Of a DNA stretch of 64,000 bases, positions 21,900 through 32,911 are shown one piece after another. Origin of the DNA: Alligator mississippiensis (lineage: Eukaryota > Chordata > Crocodylia > Alligatoridae). The position numbers and the translations under genes are program-made. The DNA lies in the NCBI RefSeq assembly GCF_030867095.1, contig NC_081837.1, forward strand, positions 18,169,001 to 18,233,000. Reading direction: 5' to 3'. A model generated the notes under the pieces. That model was not told where the DNA came from and did no database searches. It saw only the letters and a program-made list of their open reading frames with translations. Numbering within the stretch: position 1 is the stretch's first letter; each line of letters begins with the position of its first letter.

Positions 21900-22375
21900 G
21901 ACATATGTGCCTTGAGGGTGTTATGGCTGGGGACCTTGACTGTGCTGTGCCAATGCTTCTGCTGGGACCAAAGCCAGAGGCTCCTGGCTAGAGGGTCTTA
22001 CCCATCTGCCTAGGATCAGACCAACGCCACATTTGGGGTCAGGAAAGAATTTTACCCCATGGTGAGATTGGTATGGTCTGTCGGGGTGCGGGGTTCCTTC
22101 CTCTGTAGTGGGGAGTGTGACTTGTATGCAAGATCTCTCAAGTGTATATTGATAACATTTCATAGAAGCAGGACGTTGGCTGCCATGGTTCTCCTGCTTC
22201 ACCTGTGGCAGGTGAGGGTGTTAGGTCTTGCGTCATGTCAGGGTTGAGGGCAGTCTGATGTAGAGTTTAGATGATGGATTGTATGGGATGGTTTGGATAG
22301 GGATGTTCCTCTCTCAGGCAGGGGCTGGACTGGCTGTGACCTCTGGTGGTCCCTTCTTCCAGCCCCACTTCTCTA
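21900..22375 (+). repeat. CR1-like or related LINE 3' tail
   Basis: It ends with ggtcccttcttccagcccc followed by ctctacgattttatg, the pattern of a CR1 3' terminus. The upstream text (ggaaagaattttaccccatg) is an interspersed repeat rather than a gene. No frame remains. Confidence 0.5.
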
Positions 22376-22879
22376 CGATTTTATGTTTTAAGTTGTTCAC
22401 GTGAAGTTACTAGTGAATGTTTCTTTTCACTTTTGAGAACTGGTAGTCCATCGGAAATAATTTGTATTTTATTTCCAGATTCCAGGCAAGAACTGTGCAG
22501 CTTGGTGCAGCATCCGAAATCTGCTTTCTATGGTTGGTCTCCTCTTAAGTTTCCCAGTATCCCCTTACAGCAACTGCTTTGTGCAGCCTCTGGCCTGTAC
22601 AGAGATTATCTCCAGAAGCGCATGCATTGGGGGCTTCCAAGCCCTGAAATTATTTACAGTGATGGGAACTTTGTGTAAAGCAGAAGTGGCTGCGCTCACA
22701 CAAGATGGCTGAGTTTTGGAGGCAGCTCCATCACCTCTCCCCTCAGACATGTCTTGTGTTACTCACCAGAGATATCTCTTGACACCTAGGAGCCCCACAG
22801 CTGGGACTCAGAGGAAGTCTTCTAGGACACATCTTCTAGGGAAGGGGCCCTGGGCAGGAATTGATAGCAGCAGTGAGAG

Positions 22880-23600
22880 GTTTAGGGAGACTAACCCTGG
22901 AATAGGGACCGGGAACGAATAGCTGGATGGAAGTGAGGGTTAGCAACAGACAGCAGCTTTCACTGGCAGCAGTGCAGTCACCCAGGCACAGCCATGGGCA
23001 TTGCCGGGGGTGCCGCCCCGTTGGGATCAGGGTGTGGCCATGGTTTTGTATTGGTTTTAATCCCATGAGTTTTCTTCTCTCTCACTGATGCCATGTCACG
23101 ATGCCTTTCACTGCAGCCACTGAAGATGATTCTACGGCTGTACTATGGCAGTTCCCACGCCTCTCTGGGAACACGGACTGTGACCCGCGGCCCCCAGCTC
23201 CCTCCTGGTAAGATGCGAGAACAGTAGAGCCCCAGTGGCTGCTGGGTAGAGCTCAGTGGGGAGAGGGCCTAGGGTTTGGTGCCTGCCTCTTCTTGGCACC
23301 GTGGGCAAGCTTCCTCACTGCATGGGGGCATTGTTTGCCCTACCCCTGGGGACAGTTCCCACTGCTAGAGACTGGATTTCCAACATATGTCCCACGCAAG
23401 CAGCAGGTGTCAGTGCTGTGGGAACCCCAGCACACTGTGGGGTCCACCCTGTCTCCTTGGTAGAAGTTTCTACTCTTGTGACTCAGCTGATGTTAGTCAG
23501 GACGAACTTCTAGGCAGCTGGGCAGGATGGATGGGTGAAGACAGCTCTGATGAGCTGGTGCCCTGTGGGACAGCAAGGCTGTGCTCAGAGTATTTGCTAA
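22880..23600 (+). repeat. Local duplication, copy 2
   Basis: Partner of 19560-21160, offset by about 3.3 kb in its first part and 2.6 kb in its second. It contains a 91-nt AG/GTAAGA-bounded segment at 23117-23207. Confidence 0.7.
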
Positions 23601-24755
23601 GGGTCCTGACAATTGATTCCAGCTGTGTGGTGGTCTCTGCACACCCCTATACATCACCCTTTGTTTTTTCTCCCTCCTCTGCCACCTGGGAAGTTGCTGA
23701 AAGTTTCTCTGTTGCCTTTTTGTATTTCAGGACCTGGTCTGCAGGACATCAAGCATGAAGGAGTGGATGTGGGGGCTGTATGATGTAGGGCAGAAAATCA
23801 GCACCAGAAAGCTACTCCCTCTGTTCTGCCCCTTCCCTCTCCAGCCCTCACCACCCTCCCTGCCTCTCCTTTCCCCCTATATATGATGTTAGGTTAGGCT
23901 AGGTTAAGTTATATTATATTGTTTTATTTCCTATTATATTGTATTGTGGTGAACTGCCTTGTAGTATATATTAGATGCTGGTTATTTATGTGCCTCGGTG
24001 CTTCTTTAGACAGAAGCAGCTATTTGTTGTAGCCTGCCCATAACATGCAACTGTGCTGACATCCATCTGGGACAACTGGGTACAAAGCAGCAGTTGTTCC
24101 ATCCTGCTCCCTCTGTGTTGGGCTGTGCAGTGCATGTAGCTACACTGGACAAGCCTTGATTCCCTGTCCCACCCCAGTGCTGGTGCACAGCTCCTTCAGG
24201 CCTGGGCACATTCTGGAAGGCAGGAGGGGAAATACACTGGGAACAAGCAGACCAGAGGCACAGCCTGTGCGTGGTCATGCAGGGGAGGACGCTGCCCTGC
24301 TTTCCTGCTTTGTAGACCTAAAAAAGCTCCTGGTGGGTGCTACCCTGGCATGGTCTGATCTCAATTCCTGCCCGGATTCAGAAGAAGACCAAGGCATCTG
24401 GGCAGCAGGGAACCAGTGTCACCAGCCTGTGAGCTATGTGACCACACAACGGCACCCCCCGGAAGGCCCGAGAGTGTCTGCAGCAACGAGAGGCCAGGCT
24501 CCTCTCCTAACCCTGCAGCACCCGCCATACTGTTGTCTCTCTCCCCTGGCTCCCTCTTATCTCTCAGCACCGGGGCTGAGCCCCATAGCATAGCAAAGCC
24601 AGGTCATACAGCTCTCCCTGCTGCTCTGTGGAGCTGGCCTGGGAGAGGGCTTCTTTCCTGGCTGATTGCTGCTCCCCTGCAGTGAGTGCTGAGAAAACCT
24701 ACGTGAGTGGAGTGGAAACTCCTGTCTCTTGAGCTTTCATTTTCCCAAAGACTCC
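23601..24755. other. Unassigned, with AT-rich patch
   Basis: 23882-23960 is a low-complexity patch (aggttaggctaggttaagtt followed by tatattatattg). The remainder has short overlapping open frames without domains. Confidence 0.35.
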
Positions 24756-24759
24756 CTGG

Positions 24760-24985
24760 GTCCCCAGTCCAAGGTATTGGGGTAACCCCTCTGCTTTAGT
24801 TGTGGCCGGTTTGCGTGTTATGTCCAGTGTAGTGTCAGGGTTGACTGTAGTGTTGCTAAGAGGCCAGTCAGTGGATGTGCCTGGCATGGGTTGGCCAGGG
24901 CTGGTCCTGCCTCAGGCAGGGGTTAGATGTGAGCTCTGGAGGTCCCTCCCAGCCCCACTGCTCTGGGATCCTGTCATCTGACTGG
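24760..24985 (+). repeat. CR1-like 3' tail
   Basis: It ends tctggaggtccctcccagcc and then ccactgctctgggatcctg, the pattern of a CR1-type 3' end. It is degraded, without coding sequence. Confidence 0.45.
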
Positions 24986-25918
24986 ATCAGTGCTCAGCCC
25001 TGCTGCCTGGGGCTGTGCCTGGGCTGCCCAGGGGGACTGCAGCGTGAGGGGAGCAGCGGGTGCTTAGCACAGCCATTGCTTTTGGGGTTGCCAAGGCCGA
25101 AGTGAAACCTGGCTTTTCCTTCCAGTGAGTCCCCAGGAGCTGGGAAGCAGAGATGCGGTCTGTTCTGCTATCAGCATCAAGAAAGGAAGCAGGGCTGAGT
25201 GACACAAGAGCTGTGCCTGGCTGGAGAGGCAGGAGGGGTTTAGCACAGTGGTGGATGAGGTGATGTGCTGAGTTTTCACAGAAGGGCTTTTGCTCCCCTG
25301 GTCTGTGACTTTCTCAGTCAAATAAGAGCCAGGAGCCGCTGGCAGCTCCGTGTGTGCAGGGGTAGCAGGGAGACACCAGGCTGCTGAGGACACACGTTCT
25401 TTTGCGGGGAGATTTGCGGCACCTGGCCCCGGTACTGCACAAGCTCCAACAGGAGACACAGTGCGCCTCTTCCGCACAGTCACGTCCCTCCCAGCACACA
25501 GATGCAGCCACTGCTGGGTGGGCAGCTGTGTTTACAGACCGGTCAGGCAGGACAGACAAGATATGGGGACACCCCACGCACAGATCCCCTAATGAGATTT
25601 ACATGGCCACCTGCAGTTTTAAATATGGATATTTCAAATGTTTGCATTTCTGGACCTGAGAATTGAACTGACTAAATCAGGGGGCTGAGTTCAAGCCAGG
25701 AGGTTCCTGCTCCCATTGCAGGTGATGTGGGGCTACCTTGTGCGATGTGTGGTGCATTAGCCCTTCTGTACCATCTCTTCCTTTAACCACTGCGATGCTG
25801 TGCGCCTCCTTAGGCACCTTGGACATTTATCCACGTATATTTGTCTGCTGTAATGGGCCAGAGATCCCGTGTGTTGGAGCAGACTCAATTAATCGAGTCT
25901 TCTCCATACACGAGCTGA
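24986..25918. other. Unassigned
   Basis: No recognisable gene, repeat or RNA. Several 60-140-codon frames overlap on opposite strands. Confidence 0.35.
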
Positions 25919-25924
25919 TGTGTC

Positions 25925-26108
25925 TGGTGCTGCGTCGCCTGCATTCATATAAACAGTGAAATGTGCATCAGTGCTGAGAAAATGGCAGCCGTGTGGTTTT
26001 GAACTAAAACGTTTTTGATGTGTTTTACTTCGAAAGTGCACCAGCACTGTTTTCTCAGCGCTGACATGCGTTTCACTGTTTATACAAATGTACGTAATGC
26101 AGCACTGG
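25925..26108. repeat. Foldback (imperfect inverted repeat) element
   Basis: The left arm (25925-25982) and right arm (26050-26108) are near reverse complements. The inner 34 bases, ataaacagtgaaatgtgcat onward, match ttttctcagcgctgacatgc onward on the right with few mismatches. The pairing continues outwards to the ctggtgctgc / gcagcactgg ends. The loop is about 67 nt. It is probably a MITE-type foldback; no duplication was identified. Confidence 0.75.
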
Positions 26109-26301
26109 GTGCTTTTAAAAGTGCCTGGCACTGCAGCACAAACATATGTAAAAAGTGTCCCATGTCTGCTCATAGCTCAGAACAAAGTTCCTGCCCCGTG
26201 AGCTGTGTGGGGCCCTCTCTCAGGGCTAGTCTGATCTCCTCAGCATTTCAGAGTCACGCCATGTAACACCTCGGCCTGGGATTTCCTATTTTGCTGCTCA
26301 A

Positions 26302-27123
26302 GTGCGGCAGGAAACAGTGGAGCTGCCTGTGCACCAAGTGCTGCTCAGCAGCCCCGGTCACGACTCCTCCGTGGGGTTTCAACCTTGGCTCTCAGCAGTA
26401 CAAGCAGAGGGCTCAGCTGTCCCACCGGACAGAGCAAGACCGTTTGCTGTGGTCAGAGCAGGCTCCATCCTCCCTGGGATCCAGCCAGTTGAGCCAGCTT
26501 GGCCCACTACCCCACGCATGGGACAACACTGGGGAAGCACAGCCTCTTCACCCAGCACCTTGCAGGGTTTAACCCCTCAGCCTTTCCTCACAGCTATGGT
26601 AGCTCTAACACAGCAGAGAAGTGTCACCTGCATGTCAGAAGTGCTCTCCCCAGCAGCGGGGAAGGCTGAGCTGGATAAATCCCCAGGGCTCGTGATTTGG
26701 AAGCTTTTCGAATCTCTTGGGGCTACGAACCGTGGTTCGAAATGGCCCCTGAGGTTTCTGGCTCCCCGGGTGCCTGGCTCAGCCTGGAGCATTGCAAGGA
26801 TGGTGTGTGCGGGGATATCTGTGCTTGGGGCCTCTGTTCCAGGGCGCAGAGGCATAGGCAGGCTGGGGAAAGGATGGGAAATCACTGGCTTGCAGGGAGG
26901 CTCTGGCATCTGGGACCCTTCCTGCTTCACGTTCAGGTTAGTGGATGTTCATCCCAGGTGGGCCATCAGCGCTGGGCCTCATGCACATCCTGGAGCTGGT
27001 TGGGGAAGTGCTGGGGGCTGGAGCAAGGCCCAGAGTGACACATTAGAGTCTGGACTTGATTCCTTTGCATATCTCTCAGACAGACCCACGGGAACCCCCT
27101 GCAAAGAGATAGCAGAAATGTAA
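26302..27123 (+). CDS. Unexplained 273-codon open frame, doubtful
   Basis: This is the longest frame outside recognised transposons. The product has no domain, signal peptide or repeat I recognise, is rich in Gly, Ser, Pro and Trp, and overlaps a 117-codon frame on the other strand. GC-rich composition makes a chance frame of this length plausible. There is no Kozak-type or splice evidence that supports it as a gene. Confidence 0.12.
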   Translation: MRQETVELPVHQVLLSSPGHDSSVGFQPWLSAVQAEGSAVPPDRARPFAVVRAGSILPGIQPVEPAWPTTPRMGQHWGSTASSPSTLQGLTPQPFLTAMVALTQQRSVTCMSEVLSPAAGKAELDKSPGLVIWKLFESLGATNRGSKWPLRFLAPRVPGSAWSIARMVCAGISVLGASVPGRRGIGRLGKGWEITGLQGGSGIWDPSCFTFRLVDVHPRWAISAGPHAHPGAGWGSAGGWSKAQSDTLESGLDSFAYLSDRPTGTPCKEIAEM

Positions 27124-28382
27124 CCCCCCAACCTTGCTGCTCCTGCACTCAAGGGCCCTCTGCCCATCCCTGCCCACCCCACTGACTGCCCCTGCATGTT
27201 CTGCAGCAGGGATACCTTCTCCCCTGTGCTGTGCTCCCCAGCCCCAAGGTCCTCTGGTGACTGAATTCCAGGTGAAGGGCCACGTGCCCTCTTTGACCAA
27301 CCCTAAGAGCAATGCTTATGGGAACGTTCCCCTCTTGTGACCTGTGTGTGACTCAGGCACAATCTCTTGACACCTGGCACAGCCCAGGCTGCTCAGCCAC
27401 ATGTCACTGCTGCTGGCCTGTGGCACCAAGTGCAGGGCAGGAGGGAGCTGGTACCCTCTGCGCTGTGAAGCACTGCTCGTGTTGAAGAAGGGCTCAGGAG
27501 AGCAAACCAGCGCAGCCCAATGAGTTTGCTGCTGAGATCTCTAGGACCGCCTCCTCGGTAAGGCCTGGGGTCCTGCACAGCTCCCCTCAAAGGATGGCAA
27601 CGGCCCCCGGGGGAAGGAGCGAGCACATCCCACAACCATCGTCCCTCACTTCAGACTCTGCTTGTTTCTCACCTCCGGAACCTGCCTTGAGTTGGCGCAT
27701 TTCTGATCTAGGTCACATACAGCTGCACCCCGGGGGCAGACAGACTTCACTGGCGTGGGAACACCATCCCCTTGTCTGTGGATACCAGGAACTGGCTTTT
27801 GGGCTGGGACTAGATATGGAAATGCTTCTTGGGCCATCCCACGCCATGCTTCTGTGGCACCAGAGGACTCTCCCGGACACCCCTGATCAGAGTTTAGCTT
27901 GGCCCAGAGCGCGGTTTCTTTGTGCCAGGCTGCTAACTGGCAGCCCCCCATGTCCACTGCACTAAGTATACAGGCTTGAGTAAGGAATTTCTTTTGGACT
28001 GCAGGTGGTCCCTGGATGGCAGCCGTGGGTGAGACTCGCTTCCCCAGTGACTCGGCTAGGCGGGAGCTCCCTAGGTTGGTTTTCCACTGACTGTAACTGT
28101 GATCCATTTTTAGTTACAATTGAAGGCTAATAGTTAAGGTTTTGCTCTGGGAGTACCACTGTTCCCCTTCTCCCTTGTAATAAACTTGTTCTAATTTAAT
28201 GTTTGCTAGTGAGTGAGCAGGTTGCTTTAAATTTCAACACCCAGCTTTAAGTTACTTTACCAAGCTTCTGGGTGGCGGCTGGAGGTAAGTGTGAAAAGCT
28301 GTTGAAAAATCCCTAGGGGCCTCTATATACATGCTCTGGGGTGGAGAGAGGGCCTGCTTTAAACAGAACGGCTCTGAGAGCC
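27124..28382. other. Unassigned; LTR-like polyadenylation region near 28180
   Basis: At 28178-28215 the text cttgtaataaacttgttcta followed by a GT/AG-rich stretch resembles an LTR polyadenylation region, but no LTR borders could be set. Otherwise nothing was recognised. Confidence 0.25.
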
Positions 28383-28567
28383 ACTCTAATTAAGTCGGCT
28401 GCAGTGTTACATGTATTCAGCATCCTGTGCTTCAAAATGGCGGCAGGGGCGCTTTAACAAAGCTCGTTAGAAGAGCTTTTGTTAAAGTGCTGGCGCTGCC
28501 ATTTTAAAACACGGGGACAGTCAACTGAATACACGATGCAGAGGCTGCTGGAGTGCACTAATTAGCA
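28383..28567. repeat. Palindromic foldback element
   Basis: Centred near 28467. The inner arms gctttaacaaagctc / gagcttttgttaaagtgc, middle arms cttcaaaatggcggc / gctgccattttaaaac, and outer arms gtattcag / ctgaatac and ctaatta / taattag all pair. The arms are about 75-90 nt with a very short loop. The structure is that of a foldback MITE. Confidence 0.75.
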
Positions 28568-30131
28568 TGCTTCAGCAGACTGGCAGCAAACTCAGTTAAT
28601 CGGGTCTGCTCTGACTATGCATCGGAGCAGAGTTGCATCACGTGTACCGGTGCCCTGTATTTGCATGCAGGCAGTCGTCCTACCATCCAGTGCCTGGTGG
28701 AACAGCAACATAAAGGTCTTAAGGGTTGGGTGTCAACTGGCAGGCGTACACTCAAAAAGCGAGGCAGGGACATGCCCAGATTTCTGCTTTTCAGTGCTGC
28801 TTTTCAGGCTGCTGTGAGGTGCCAGACAACATTGCCCGTGTTAGCTGCGCAGCCATGACGTACAAGATGGGATTTCATAGAGGAGTTCAGGGAGTTGAAA
28901 TCACTCTGAGCTCTTCAGGGTCTACTCAGTGCTTTGCAACAAGAGAGTTGTTTTATTTTTATTTTTTTCCTCTAGTGAAAAGCAATGAATTTAGCATTTT
29001 TCTGGGTGGAAAATGGTTCATTGGTTTAGTTCACTGCTGTGGAAATATCTAGGCTCTGGGGTGCACAAGTGCAACAACTGCTCAAGCTTAAGGCTTGCCA
29101 AATTTTAAGAGCTGTTGAAATGCTAGCTCCTGCCAAACGTCTGGCCTCTCACCCTCTCCAAACTAAATATAGAGTTCATTGCCTAAGTGGGTAGGAAGTG
29201 AAGTATTGAGAAGAGCATGATCCAGAGCCAGCCTGGCCTGGTGCAAGAAGGCTGCGAAGCAACACTTCCAACAGCTGGGTGCTGCCAGTTCTGTTGTATC
29301 GGCCCCAACATGTCAATATAGGCGCTAAAACATGCCTCCACTGGAGCTAACTAGCTAACTAATGGGGGGGCGGGGCGGGCTGGAAATATTGCCATTATAC
29401 TGCACTTGTTATAGTCAAGATTTGCCCTTTGGTTCTCTGAGTTGGAAAGAGAACTTGATGGCTCTTAACCTTGTCACCCCAGCTTCTGGGTGCCAGTACA
29501 CCTCAGTGGTATGGGGGGTGTTCTGAGTGTGCACTGCTTAGGGGAAAGCTGCATTTTAAGGGAATTAAGTTACTATCTCTAATACTAGGCCTTGCTGTTA
29601 ATGAACTTGAAGTCGCCACCATAAGGCAAATCATAGATAATACAGTACACTCTGAGAAGATTGATTTATATTTAAGCATTTGTTTTCAAAGTACGATTTG
29701 GAAGTTTTACTGAACAAGACAGAGGTCAAAAATTCCCATTTTCCCCACAGGCCCAGCTGTTGAGGAATAAAGAGCAGCCAGGAGAAAAATGACACTGTGG
29801 GGCGGGGATGGGCAATGGAGACTGGCATTCTGGCTAGTGGTATGATAAGAACCTAAATGATAACTGCCTTAAAGGGAAAGGGACTGCAATTTTGTGTTGA
29901 GTGTAATGGTGAAACAATGTGAAGCCTCTAAGAGAGTGAATAATATGGTTGGCTTAAGTGAGCAGCGGAGATTTGGCTTCACCTGTCAAGAAGGCCAGAA
30001 ATTAGGAGGCTGCAGTAGGTATTGAGCCATGAAGACCTAGACAGCAGTTAATAGCGTGGGTTTAATGAGAGAGAGAAAAAAAAATAGGTCTTCGTGACCT
30101 AGAGAAGGCATCAGATGTTGAAAAGAGTATA
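28568..30131. other. Unassigned, AT-rich
   Basis: No frame over about 110 codons and no recognised repeat. A short G-run occurs at 29365-29380. Confidence 0.35.
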
Positions 30132-30400
30132 GAACTTGATTCCCAACGGGGGGCCACAGCAAACCTGAGTCGCAAGAAAAAACTAGAAATTTCAAATGGA
30201 AATCAGTAGTACTAAAAACAGCTCTGTCCTGTCTGTGGTGATTGGTCTTTCTGAGTTCTTGGCAACAGAAGAATTGCTCATAATATTTTTACTTAAGTTA
30301 AAAAAGTGAGTGAAAACTAAAGAACTGGCATCTTCTGGGGTGGGGGGCCCTTGAGTCTAATAAAGGGTGCTGTGGGTGAAGATTGAAGCCACTGGTTTAG
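30132..30400. mobile_element. Possible hAT-type MITE, low confidence
   Basis: The left part (cttgattcccaacggggggc) and right part (agattgaagccactggttta) resemble the two ends of small hAT elements with a ggggcc/ggcccc-rich body. No target duplication could be defined. Confidence 0.25.
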
Positions 30401-31440
30401 AGAGAGGGGAGAGGCCAGGATGGTTCCTAGCCTTGCATTATCCAATGGAGGTGCTGTGAAACACTGATTGAAACCAAGGCTTGGGAATAATTAAGAACCC
30501 TGGCCCTTGCTTGCTCACTCAGATTCAGTTTGCAAATGTCTTTGGCAAGGTGTGAAGCTGCTTGCTTTGTCCGTGCGCTGTTCCAGTCTCATTGTGGCAG
30601 AGATTTCTTAGACGTAGAAGAGCTGCAAGCAATGATTTTGACTGGGAGTATAAATCTTGGGCCTTTATGGTAGGAATCATCAACCTTACGAGATCTCAGA
30701 CTTTAAAGCAAATGATTCATTCTTCAAAGAAATGCACTGCTGCTAATTTTGGCCCTTGTAAATGTTACATCTCTCCTGTTACCACATCACAAAAATCGCC
30801 ATTAAGCTAGCTATATCGCGTCTGTATATCCACGTTACCTGCTGATTTTTTTTTTTATTTAATTTTTTTTTATTGTTTTAGTTATTTTCTGTATGGTAAT
30901 TTTAAAATACCTCCATATTTTATTTTTAGCTCCTAAATTTCTTCCATGAGGGTTATTTTGATCCTTTGAAATGTGTAACATGAATCTGATATGCCTGAAG
31001 ATGTGATTTTTTTTTTTTTTTGACTGCTTTGCAACTATTGCACTGCCAGGTGCCACTTGCGTTCACTTGAAAATCAATGGAAGTTCATTTAATTTGTCCT
31101 GCACTGATTTTTGTGGGCACCAGGCGCTAATCTTGCAAATTTTTACTGATTATTGCTTATATTAGATAAATGAAAACGAGATTTCCAAAAAACATGATAT
31201 GTCTTTTCGTACGTATCTTGCTTCTGACTTCACTTACCAGCCTCCTCTGCGATCCCCTTCTCACAGCGAGCCAGCTGCCCAGCCTGTTTCCACCTGGACC
31301 CCAAACTTTTTTTCCCCCGTTTGTTTCTGCTAGGACATGGGGGTGGGGGGGAAGGAGGGGGACGGGCACCTAGTTTTTCCTCAGTTCCAGCAAACGCAAG
31401 GAAGGCTGCATTGTATTAAAAAAAAAAAAATGTAGTAACC
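30401..31440. other. Unassigned, AT-rich with homopolymer runs
   Basis: Contains T-rich runs at 30847-30880 and 31006-31021 and an A-run at 31418-31430. No gene or named repeat was recognised. Confidence 0.35.
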
Positions 31441-31444
31441 TAAA

Positions 31445-31757
31445 TTCATAGTTTCATAGCTATTAGGGTCGGAAGGGACCTATTAGATTAATGAGTCTGA
31501 CCCCCTGCCCTGTGCAGGAAAGAGAACTGGGGTCAGATGACCACAGCCAGGTGTCTATCCAATCTCCTGAATATTTCCAAGGAAGGCGACACCACCACCT
31601 CTCTTGGAAGCCTATTCCATATATTGGCGATCTCACCATAAAGGACTTTTTCCTGATGTCCAGCCTGAAATTGCTCTCTTTCAACTTGTGTGCATTGTTT
31701 CTAGTTACCCCGACCGTCACCCTGGTAAACATTGTATCCCCCACTTCCTGGTGACCC
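31445..31757 (-). pseudogene. CR1 LINE 3' end
   Basis: It begins at the CR1 3' signature (tattagggtcggaagggacc) and encodes on the minus strand the end of the ORF2 C-terminal domain, with VTRNNAHKLKESNFRLDIRK and a shifted WNG-type block. It is truncated at about 313 bp. The right border abuts the palindromic sequence at 31761. Confidence 0.88.
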
Positions 31758-31760
31758 CCC

Positions 31761-31795
31761 AGTTAACTTAAATATTATATTAAGTTAACTTAAAA
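31761..31795. repeat. AT-rich palindrome
   Basis: agttaactta and taagttaact pair around an atattatat centre, giving a short cruciform-capable palindrome directly at the CR1 truncation point. Confidence 0.7.
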
Positions 31796-32911
31796 ATTAA
31801 CAAATATACCTTTATTTAAAAACATAATTTAATCTGTACCAAAATAAAAGATTAATTTTCTTTTTTCTTCTGTTGTCATACTCCACTGCCAGGTTTCACT
31901 CCTTCCAAAAATTTTTGAAATTTGTGTTGTACAATGTGTAGCGTCTCTGGTTGCTAAATATGAGAATCCAAGTACTTGAACTTTCTTATGAGAGTGCATA
32001 ACTGTATTTAACAATTCTTTCTGTTATATACCTAAGGAATTAATCTCTATCCCCATTGACACCAGTCCTCATCCATCTGTGTTGCTGCATCTCTGCTGTC
32101 AGGCCTTTAAAGAGCTGTTGGGATATGATTGAGCAGTTACCTCATACCAAAAATTCAACTCCAAATTGCTGTACTTTTGCAAGTTACCCCACCATCCGCC
32201 AGCTTACCGCTGTCCCGGACTCTCCTTTGTCCCCAAAGCACAGGTGTCCGCAGCATTCCTACTGGTCCCGTGCTGGGAAGGTGGTTGTGCTGCAGCATGT
32301 ACACAGTAGTGTGCACTACAATTTGGGGGGAGGTAAAGGGGGGATTATCCATATTACCTATGGAGTGGGTAGGGAAGAACCCCAAGTGGCTGCCCCTGCC
32401 TGACGTGAAGGTCGCTACACTGGGTAGCGCAAAGGCATCTTGCAGCTGTCTGTCTTCCTGCTGTGCCCCATAACAAATTTATGCAACAGTATGTAGCATA
32501 TTTCCCCTAATGCCTTTGTAAAGGCCTAATGGCTGGTGACCTACTTGATAACTGCCCTCAGCTGCGAGACACTAGCTTTGATCATGCTGGCCCCAAGCTG
32601 GCTGTCACCAGCTTTGGGATTCATATTATCGGGTGCCTCCCTGTATCACCCCGCCCAGCATCAAAAGGTTTTCACCCAGCCTCTTGTATGGAAACTAAAA
32701 AGACAGGACAGCTTTCAAAGTCCTTTTGTGATACTTTAGTTCTATCAGAAATTTTTAAAAAGTTCTTAAAGTAGGTAGAGAGATGGCACTGTGACACCCA
32801 GGTTAGGTTCACAATCTGCTTTGCAAATACTGGTTTGGCAGTACACGAAGAAGGGAAGAAGAAGCACACCAATCCTGGGGGGGGGGGTCATAGAAAACCA
32901 GTCAAGAGAAC
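31796..32911. other. Unassigned
   Basis: AT-rich then mixed sequence, with short frames on both strands lacking domains. A G-run (32878-32887) marks the end. Confidence 0.35.

Noticed and set aside
23882-23960. Telomere-like aggttaggctaggttaag text
   Set aside because: Only two or three irregular units and a following AT-rich patch; not a TTAGGG array.
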